From contig JAHJNP010000130.1 of the NCBI GenBank assembly GCA_018820745.1, positions 1-11,551 of the forward strand: DNA of 11,551 bases, written 5' to 3'. The notes below the pieces were generated by a model. It saw only the letters and a list, made by a program, of their open reading frames with translations, ran no database searches and was not told the origin of the DNA. This DNA is from Gammaproteobacteria bacterium (lineage in GTDB: Bacteria; Pseudomonadota; Gammaproteobacteria; Burkholderiales; Thiobacillaceae). Below are positions 7,901 to 11,551 of this stretch, piece after piece. How positions within the stretch are numbered: the first letter of the stretch is position 1; each line of letters begins with the position of its first letter. The position numbers and the translations under genes are program-made.

Positions 7901-8913
7901 GGGAGATTCTCAAGGCGGGTCATCACCTGCTGGAGCTGATCAACGAAGTGCTGGATCTGTCCAAGGTCGAATCCGGCCACATCGACCTGTCGCTGGAGCC
8001 GGTGGAGGTGTGTCTCATCGTCGAGGATTGTCTGGCGCTGGTCGGCCCCCTGGCCGACCAGCGCCACATCCAGCTCAGCCACAAGGGGCTCAAGGGCGCA
8101 GCCGTGCGGGCCGACCGCACGCGGCTCAAGCAGGCGTTGCTCAACCTGCTGTCCAATGCCATCAAATACAACCGCGACGCCGGCAGCGTGCGGATCGAGG
8201 TGCAGCTGGAGGGCGCCGACCGGCTGTGCATCCGGGTAACCGACAGCGGCCCGGGCATACCGGCCGCACGCCTGACGGAACTGTTCCAGCCTTTCAACCG
8301 GCTCGATGCCGAGCACAGCGATATCGAAGGCACCGGCATCGGTCTCACCATCACCCAGCGCATCGTCGAGATGATGGGCGGTACGGTGGGGGTCGAGAGC
8401 GAGACCGGCGAGGGCAGCACCTTCTGGATCGAGCTGCCGCTGGAATCCATGGCCGACGCCGCCCGGGATCACCCGGGCCCGGTGGGTGATGACGCCGAGC
8501 CGGGACATCGCCTCGAAGCGGTGCAGCACGTCGTGCTCTACATCGAGGACAACCCGTCCAACATCAAGCTGGTCGCGCAGATTCTGGGGCACCGCCCGCA
8601 CATCCGCCTGCTGACCGCCCACACGCCGGAACTGGGCATCGAGCTGGCGCAGTCGCGCCGTCCCGAGCTGATCCTGCTCGACATCCACATGCCGGGCATG
8701 GACGGCTACCAGGTGCTGGAGGTGCTCAAGGCCGACGCGCGCCTGCAGGCCATCCCGGTGATCGCCGTCACCGCCAACGCCATGCCGCGCGACATCGAGC
8801 GCGGCCGCGCGGCAGGGTTTGCCGACTATCTCACCAAGCCCATCGACGTCGCCGGCTTTTTCGGCATGCTTGATCGCTGCCTGCTGCCGGACCAACAGGA
8901 GAAAGACGCATGA
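4918..8913 (+). CDS. Soluble hybrid histidine kinase: degenerate HPt, two Glu receivers, PAS, GAF, PAS, PAS, HisKA, ATPase, receiver
   Basis: A 1331-residue sensor kinase without membrane segments, so it reads a cytoplasmic signal. Domains in order: HPt-like helical domain (about 8-105) with Gln50 where the phospho-His is expected; receiver 1 (about 122-240) with Glu175 at the phospho-site and E128/A129 in the acidic pocket; receiver 2 (about 251-368) with Glu301 at the phospho-site but D257/D258, S331 and K353 intact; PAS (about 392-500); GAF (about 505-680); two PAS_3-type PAS domains with HPDD motifs (about 695-812 and 825-940); HisKA with H964 in SMSHELRTPMN; ATPase with N-box N1076/N1080, DSGPGIP from 1109 and GTGIGL at 1138-1143; C-terminal receiver with D1211, D1255, T1285 and K1307. 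An in-frame TAA at 4909-4911 rules out an upstream start. It overlaps the next gene by four bases, naming the likely partner. The stimulus cannot be told from sequence. Confidence 0.93.
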   Translation: MTSPVSDTLAELRSQFAAELSARIDAVHAHVQDLAVWQPAEAESLHRLLQRLTSSAGLFGMQPVADAACALEARLAALLKAGAAPTETEWQAIGSDLDRMDQLARIQLQGAQDPPPRLDRSPLILLLEADPAQAGYLSQALQDDGYRVQVFAESAGFCAACMATDAEHPAALVMEVVFPEEDAAGAELLAKIKANQARRPPVVLVSARDDLAARLAAFRAGACRYLVKPVDPGRLIELLDALTGRQPPQPYRVLLVDDDPLLLETHAAVLRAAGMAVRTLSQPLRIMDALSDFVPDVAVLEVNMAEASGPELAAVLRERDEQLHLPILFLSAEADISRQLQALYLGGDDFLVKPVLTDYLVAAVTARARRARQNSAIRQRLETTLYKREREHLALDHHAIVSIADAAGNITYANDKFCQISGYSRSELLGQNHRIVKSGEHPPAFYQSLWRAISGGIVWQGEICNRRKDGSRYWVESTIAPFLDSEGKPYQYVSMRTDITHVKAAEDALRRQGELRRLIAEAGADLLAAAAAEMDAAIDRALQRSGEHFGADRAYLFLFAECGTRMSNTHEWCAEGIDPQRDKVRDMPLERAPWWQEQISLGDMIVVPDVADLPPEAAREKTLFEDQQIQSLFAFPLQKKGKTFGFVGFDAVRSRRDWSPGEIEPLRLMADVIGSALARKRAEEAAESHKERLRRGQFFANIGTWEWNIQTGELFWTERIAPLFGHPEGDLETSYDNFLRVIHPDDRQAVIDAVHACVERDAPYEIEHRVVWPDGSVRWLLERGAVVRAAAGTPLQMLGVVQDIDARKRAELALAERERQLREAQTLASIGNWSADMRSGELSWSDEIYRIFGHEPGSFAPSVEAFRAAIHPDDLARVIDSEKQAERSGRHDVVHRIVQPDGAVRHVHELAQAQTNAAGSMIRLSGTVQDITEQVEAEQALVAACDEADRANRAKSDFLSSMSHELRTPMNAILGFGQLMEYDATLPDEHQDNVREILKAGHHLLELINEVLDLSKVESGHIDLSLEPVEVCLIVEDCLALVGPLADQRHIQLSHKGLKGAAVRADRTRLKQALLNLLSNAIKYNRDAGSVRIEVQLEGADRLCIRVTDSGPGIPAARLTELFQPFNRLDAEHSDIEGTGIGLTITQRIVEMMGGTVGVESETGEGSTFWIELPLESMADAARDHPGPVGDDAEPGHRLEAVQHVVLYIEDNPSNIKLVAQILGHRPHIRLLTAHTPELGIELAQSRRPELILLDIHMPGMDGYQVLEVLKADARLQAIPVIAVTANAMPRDIERGRAAGFADYLTKPIDVAGFFGMLDRCLLPDQQEKDA

Positions 8914-9980
8914 GCACCGAATCCCTGAACAGGGAGTGCATCCTCATCGTCGATGACGAGCCGGCCAACCTGAAGCTGCTGGACAAGATGCTGCGCAGCC
9001 AGGGCTATCAGAGCCTGGTGCTGGCTGACGATCCGCGTCTGGTAGTCGACCTCTATCGGATCACGCAGCCCGCGCTTATCCTGCTCGACATCAACATGCC
9101 ACACCTGGACGGCTACCAGGTGATGGAGCAGCTGAAGGCGCTGAACGATCCGCTGCTGCCGCCCATCGTCATTCTTACTGCCCAGCATGGCAAGGAGCAT
9201 CTGCTGCAGGCGCTGGCCGCCGGGGCGCGCGACTTCATCGGCAAACCCTTCGATCGCAACGAATTGCTGATGCGGGTGCGCAACCTACTGGACGCACAAA
9301 TGGCCCACCGTCTGATGTACGACCAGAAAACCGTGCTGGAGGACATGGTGCAGGCGCGCACCGAGGAATTGCGGCGCACCCGCCTGCAGATTGTGCAGCG
9401 GCTCGGCATGGCGGCGGAGTACCGCGACGAGGAGACCGGCAACCACATCCTGCGCATGAGTCACAGCTGCGCGCTGCTCGCCGGCGCCGTCGGCTGGAGC
9501 GAAGCCGACTGTGACCTGATCCTGAACGCCAGTCCGATGCACGACATCGGCAAGATCGGCATCCCCGATGCCATCATGCTCAAGCCGGGCAAGTTCGAGC
9601 CGCACGAGTGGGAAATCATGAAGACCCATGCCGCCATCGGTGAAAAACTACTCGGTGGCGACGATTCCGACCTGATGCGCATGGCGCGCGAAATTGCACT
9701 CACCCACCACGAAAAATGGGACGGCAGCGGCTACCCCAACGGGATGGCGGGCACGGCGATTCCACAGGCCGGCCGGATCGCGGCGCTGGCCGACGTGTTC
9801 GACGCGCTGACCTCGATGCGGCCCTATAAACAGGCCTGGACGGTCGAGGCCGCGGTCGAGCTGATCAAGGACAACAACGGCAAGCACTTTGATCCGGACC
9901 TGGTCGAGGTGTTTCTGCAGGAACTGCCCGGCATTGTGGCCATCCGTGAGCGCTTTGCCGAGCCGGGCAGCCCAATGTGA
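8910..9980 (+). CDS. Response regulator with HD-GYP cyclic-di-GMP phosphodiesterase output (RpfG-like)
   Basis: A 356-residue regulator: receiver domain (about 8-128) with D15/D16, phospho-acceptor D60 in LLDINMPHLDG, T90 and K112, a short coiled linker (about 130-160), then an HD-GYP domain (about 160-350). HD-GYP enzymes hydrolyse cyclic-di-GMP to pGpG and/or GMP. The metal ligands look complete: E175 and H179 (ETGNH), H211/D212 (HDIGKIG), H240, H266/H267 and D295, plus the GYP signature at 274-276. These keep the spacing of the crystallised Persephonella enzyme as I remember it, where the extra Glu goes with a three-iron site. The ATG overlaps the kinase TGA and has AGGAGA at 8897-8902, seven bases upstream, so the pair is translationally coupled. 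Phosphorylation by the adjacent kinase probably switches the phosphodiesterase, lowering cyclic-di-GMP and favouring motility. The closest named relative is RpfG, but without an RpfC/RpfF context that symbol is not justified. Confidence 0.93.
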   Translation: MSTESLNRECILIVDDEPANLKLLDKMLRSQGYQSLVLADDPRLVVDLYRITQPALILLDINMPHLDGYQVMEQLKALNDPLLPPIVILTAQHGKEHLLQALAAGARDFIGKPFDRNELLMRVRNLLDAQMAHRLMYDQKTVLEDMVQARTEELRRTRLQIVQRLGMAAEYRDEETGNHILRMSHSCALLAGAVGWSEADCDLILNASPMHDIGKIGIPDAIMLKPGKFEPHEWEIMKTHAAIGEKLLGGDDSDLMRMAREIALTHHEKWDGSGYPNGMAGTAIPQAGRIAALADVFDALTSMRPYKQAWTVEAAVELIKDNNGKHFDPDLVEVFLQELPGIVAIRERFAEPGSPM

Positions 9981-10017
9981 AATCAGGCCGGCCCACCCGT
10001 CGCCGTCACGGAAGCGC

Positions 10018-10038
10018 CAGGTGCGACACCTGATGGCG
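10018..10038 (+). repeat. Small GC-rich hairpin between HD-GYP gene and cheY
   Basis: CAGGTG (10018-10023) and CACCTG (10027-10032) form a perfect 6-bp stem on a CGA triloop. It can be extended by CGC/GCG if three bases (ATG) bulge out on the 3' side. No T-run follows, so it is not a standard intrinsic terminator. It may still protect or end the upstream kinase/HD-GYP message. No open reading frame of note is seen in 9981-10159. Confidence 0.4.
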
Positions 10039-10095
10039 AGTGCGAGGACTTGTTTGCCATTTGCTCGATATTCGATTTCAAGCCCCGTGCAGCGC

Positions 10096-10122
10096 TTAAG
10101 TTTGACGCCGGAATGCCGATTA
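10096..10122 (+). promoter_or_regulatory. Sigma-28 (FliA) promoter of cheY-cheZ
   Basis: TTAAGTTT (10096-10103) and GCCGATTA (10115-10122) are separated by exactly 11 bases, a near-perfect match to the FliA consensus TAAAGTTT-N11-GCCGATAA (seven of eight in each element). Transcription would start near 10129-10130, about 30 bases before the cheY ATG. This makes cheYZ a flagellar-class transcription unit that can run independently of the kinase/HD-GYP pair upstream. Confidence 0.88.
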
Positions 10123-10149
10123 ATCCCATGATAAATGAACCGCCTCAAT

Positions 10150-10153
10150 GGAG
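10150..10153 (+). promoter_or_regulatory. Ribosome binding site fixing the cheY start
   Basis: GGAG six bases before the ATG at 10160. The alternative in-frame ATG at 10148 has no purine-rich site before it and would itself overlap this motif, so translation most likely starts at 10160. Confidence 0.7.
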
Positions 10154-10159
10154 TCCTGC

Positions 10160-10558
10160 ATGGCCGATCCGAACACGAAATTTCTGGTAGTTGACGATTT
10201 CTCCACGATGCGCCGCATCGTGCGCAACCTGCTCAAGGAATTGGGATATTCCAACGTTGAAGAAGCGGAGGATGGCGTCGATGGCCTGGCCAAGCTGCGC
10301 GCGGGCAGCTTCGACTTCGTCGTGTCCGACTGGAACATGCCCAACATGGACGGCCTGACGATGCTGCAGCAGATTCGTGCCGATGCCGCGCTGTCCAAGC
10401 TGCCGGTGCTGATGGTGACGGCCGAGGCAAAAAAGGAAAACATCATCGCGGCGGCGCAGGCCGGTGCGAGCGGCTACGTGGTCAAGCCTTTCACCGCCGC
10501 CACACTCGACGAGAAGCTCGCGAAGATATTCGAAAAACTTGAAAAAGCAGGAGCCTGA
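10160..10558 (+). CDS. cheY: Chemotaxis response regulator CheY
   Basis: A 132-residue single-domain receiver. CheA phosphorylates it, and CheY-P binds FliM at the flagellar switch to change rotation. With the start chosen here, the functional residues fall on the same numbers as in E. coli CheY: D12/D13, phospho-acceptor D57 followed by W58 in [11 protein letters not shown]87, Y106 and K109. This numbering, and the GGAG site at 10150-10153, favour the second ATG over the one 12 bases upstream, which would add MESC. A near-consensus sigma-28 promoter lies about 40 bases before the start. Only one base separates its stop codon from the GTG start of cheZ, so the two are co-transcribed and probably coupled. 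Confidence 0.97.
   Translation: MADPNTKFLVVDDFSTMRRIVRNLLKELGYSNVEEAEDGVDGLAKLRAGSFDFVVSDWNMPNMDGLTMLQQIRADAALSKLPVLMVTAEAKKENIIAAAQAGASGYVVKPFTAATLDEKLAKIFEKLEKAGA
10549..10553 (+). promoter_or_regulatory. Ribosome binding site of cheZ (GTG start)
   Basis: AGGAG, located inside the last codons of cheY and six bases before the GTG at 10560. It decides the cheZ start: no ATG lies in frame nearby except one deep inside cheY, which gives an N-terminus unlike CheZ. Confidence 0.75.
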
Positions 10559-10559
10559 C

Positions 10560-11234
10560 GTGGATACGCAATTCGCCAGCGCTGCCGTGGCTGCTCCCGC
10601 GTCCGATGCCGTGGGCGCCGAAGGGAACGAACATGACGAGATGCTGGCGCGGGTTGGCCAGATCACCCGCACCCTGCACGACAGCCTGCGTGAGCTCGGT
10701 TTCGACAAGGTGCTGGAAAAGGCGACTGCGGATATTCCCGATGTGCGGGAGCGCCTGAACTATGTGGCGCGCATGACCGAACAGGCGGCGCAGCGCGTGC
10801 TCAACGCCACTGATGCCGCCATACCCATCCAGGAACGCATCGATGCCGGCGCCGACGAGATCCTGAATGGCTGGCAGGCCGCCTTCAAAGCCCCCTTTTC
10901 AGAAGCCAATTACCGCGACATGGCCACAATGACCATGCAGTGCCTGGCCGACATGCGCAACGACACCAGTGCTACCAAGCGGCAGCTGCTGGACATCATG
11001 ATGGCGCAGGATTTTCAGGATCTCACCGGTCAGGTGATCCGCAAGGTGACCGATCTCGCGCACGGCATGGAGCAGCAACTGGTGCAGTTGCTGATCGACT
11101 ATGCGCCGGCCGAGATGAAGCGTGAATCCAGCAGCGGCCTGCTCAACGGCCCGCAGATCAATCCGGAGAAGAAGAGCGATGTGGTGGCCGACCAGGGCCA
11201 GGTGGACGATCTGCTCGACAGCCTAGGCTTCTGA
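10560..11234 (+). CDS. cheZ: Chemotaxis protein phosphatase CheZ
   Basis: A 224-residue protein that speeds removal of phosphate from CheY-P and so ends the tumble/reversal signal. The long helical-hairpin core (about 25-185) carries the catalytic stretch MAQDFQDLTGQVI at 148-160; Asp154 and Gln158 correspond to D143 and Q147 of E. coli CheZ, Gln being the residue inserted into the CheY active site. After a flexible linker (about 186-210) the extreme C-terminus reads QVDDLLDSLGF, the conserved CheY-binding helix. Both working parts are therefore complete, and length is normal for the family. Translation starts at GTG, supported by AGGAG six bases upstream and by the one-base gap after cheY. 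It is convergent with fliR, and a repeat-rich spacer follows the stop codon. Confidence 0.95.
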   Translation: MDTQFASAAVAAPASDAVGAEGNEHDEMLARVGQITRTLHDSLRELGFDKVLEKATADIPDVRERLNYVARMTEQAAQRVLNATDAAIPIQERIDAGADEILNGWQAAFKAPFSEANYRDMATMTMQCLADMRNDTSATKRQLLDIMMAQDFQDLTGQVIRKVTDLAHGMEQQLVQLLIDYAPAEMKRESSSGLLNGPQINPEKKSDVVADQGQVDDLLDSLGF

Positions 11235-11236
11235 AA

Positions 11237-11295
11237 AGTTTCAAGTTTCAAGTTGAACGGGTGGATTTTCCTTGTGACTTGAATCTTGCAACTTG
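11237..11295 (+). repeat. Facing arrays of 7-base repeats in the cheZ/fliR convergent spacer
   Basis: Left arm: three heptads (AGTTTCA, AGTTTCA, AGTTGAA) at 11237-11257. Right arm: three heptads in the opposite sense (TGACTTG, AATCTTG, CAACTTG) at 11275-11295. The arms are imperfectly complementary (about 16 of 21 positions when the left arm is taken from 11235), with roughly 20 bases between them. Placed between two converging genes, the structure could serve as a two-way terminator or be a small intergenic repeat element. The role is inferred. Confidence 0.6.
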
Positions 11296-11319
11296 TATCT
11301 CATGCAACTTGTATCTCAT
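11288..11319. repeat. Perfect 16-base tandem duplication at the fliR stop codon
   Basis: GCAACTTGTATCTCAT occurs twice back to back, at 11288-11303 and 11304-11319. The second copy contains the complement of the fliR stop codon (TCA at 11316-11318), so the duplication begins in the last codons of fliR and extends into the spacer. It looks like a recent slippage event. Confidence 0.9.
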
Positions 11320-11551
11320 TCCGGGCGCAGCGTCTGGATCACCATGGTCGTCGCCTGGAACCCATTCTGGAGCACCTGCTCAAGCTGGGGGACGAAGTAG
11401 GGTAGGGTGAGATCCAGCACGATCAGTCCCACGCCCAGGGTAATGGGGAAACCGATCGCAAAGATGTTGAGCTGGGGCGCCGAGCGCGTGAGGATGCCGA
11501 GCGACAGGTTGGTCATTAGCAGGATGGCGATCAGCGGCAGTGCCAGCTGCA
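11316..11551 (-). CDS. fliR: Flagellar type III export protein FliR, C-terminal fragment (5' end outside window)
   Basis: About 77 residues of the C-terminus, read on the minus strand and open at the window edge. FliR is an integral membrane part of the flagellar export gate, together with FliP and FliQ. The visible sequence has the family block LALPLIAILLMTNLSLGIL, then TRSAPQLNIFAIGFPITLG, followed by a hydrophobic segment (VGLIVLDLTLPYFV) and the ending QTLRPE. It faces cheZ across an 81-base spacer. The rest of the gene and probably other export genes lie to the right. An internal ATG at 11514-11516 is not the start, since the conserved sequence continues upstream of it. Confidence 0.93.
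   Translation of the reverse strand, partial: QLALPLIAILLMTNLSLGILTRSAPQLNIFAIGFPITLGVGLIVLDLTLPYFVPQLEQVLQNGFQATTMVIQTLRPE

Noticed and set aside
4918..8913. CRISPR arrays, tRNA/rRNA genes, transposases or phage genes anywhere in the window
   Set aside because: None seen; all long frames that hold up are signalling or flagellar genes, and the repeats found are short and intergenic.
10018..10032. CAGGTG/CACCTG hairpin as an intrinsic terminator after the HD-GYP gene
   Set aside because: The stem is short and there is no T-run after it, so I list it only as a hairpin.
10148..10159. Upstream ATG (10148) as the cheY start
   Set aside because: No ribosome binding site precedes it, and it shifts the residue numbering away from the exact CheY register obtained with the ATG at 10160.

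Overview
The window is a GC-rich chemotaxis and flagellar locus of a Gram-negative, polarly or peritrichously flagellated proteobacterium. The gene content (cheR-cheD-cheB and cheY-cheZ beside flagellar export genes, Aer-type receptors, sigma-28-like promoters, and the style of the receptor signalling domains) suggests a betaproteobacterium, perhaps in the Nitrosomonadales/Gallionella/Thiobacillus area. That placement is inference from protein character; no marker gene is present.

Layout, left to right. (1) 3-302: the 3' end of a methyl-accepting chemotaxis protein (MCP). (2) 437-2113: an Aer-like PAS/HAMP/MCP redox receptor, preceded by a good sigma-28 (FliA) promoter. (3) 2261-4823: cheR, cheD and cheB, tightly packed adaptation enzymes. 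(4) 4824-4917: a short AT-rich spacer with two tandem, covarying hairpins and a possible leaderless promoter. (5) 4918-9980: a 1331-residue soluble hybrid histidine kinase, translationally coupled to a response regulator with an HD-GYP (cyclic-di-GMP phosphodiesterase) output. (6) 10160-11234: cheY and cheZ, preceded by a second, near-consensus sigma-28 promoter. (7) 11235-11315: a repeat-rich convergent spacer. (8) 11316-11551: the 3' end of fliR on the minus strand.

How they work together: receptors (MCP, Aer-like) signal to CheA/CheW, which are not in this window. CheR and CheB methylate and demethylate receptors, and CheD deamidates them. CheY carries the signal to the flagellar switch and CheZ dephosphorylates it. 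The kinase/HD-GYP pair sits inside this set and probably ties another cytoplasmic signal to cyclic-di-GMP removal, and so to the motile/sessile decision.

The most unusual feature is the N-terminus of the hybrid kinase: an HPt-like domain with Gln in place of the phospho-His (Q50), followed by two receiver domains that both carry Glu in place of the phospho-Asp (E175, E301). All three are third-codon-position changes. The C-terminal core (H964, ATP-binding boxes, D1255 receiver) is intact.
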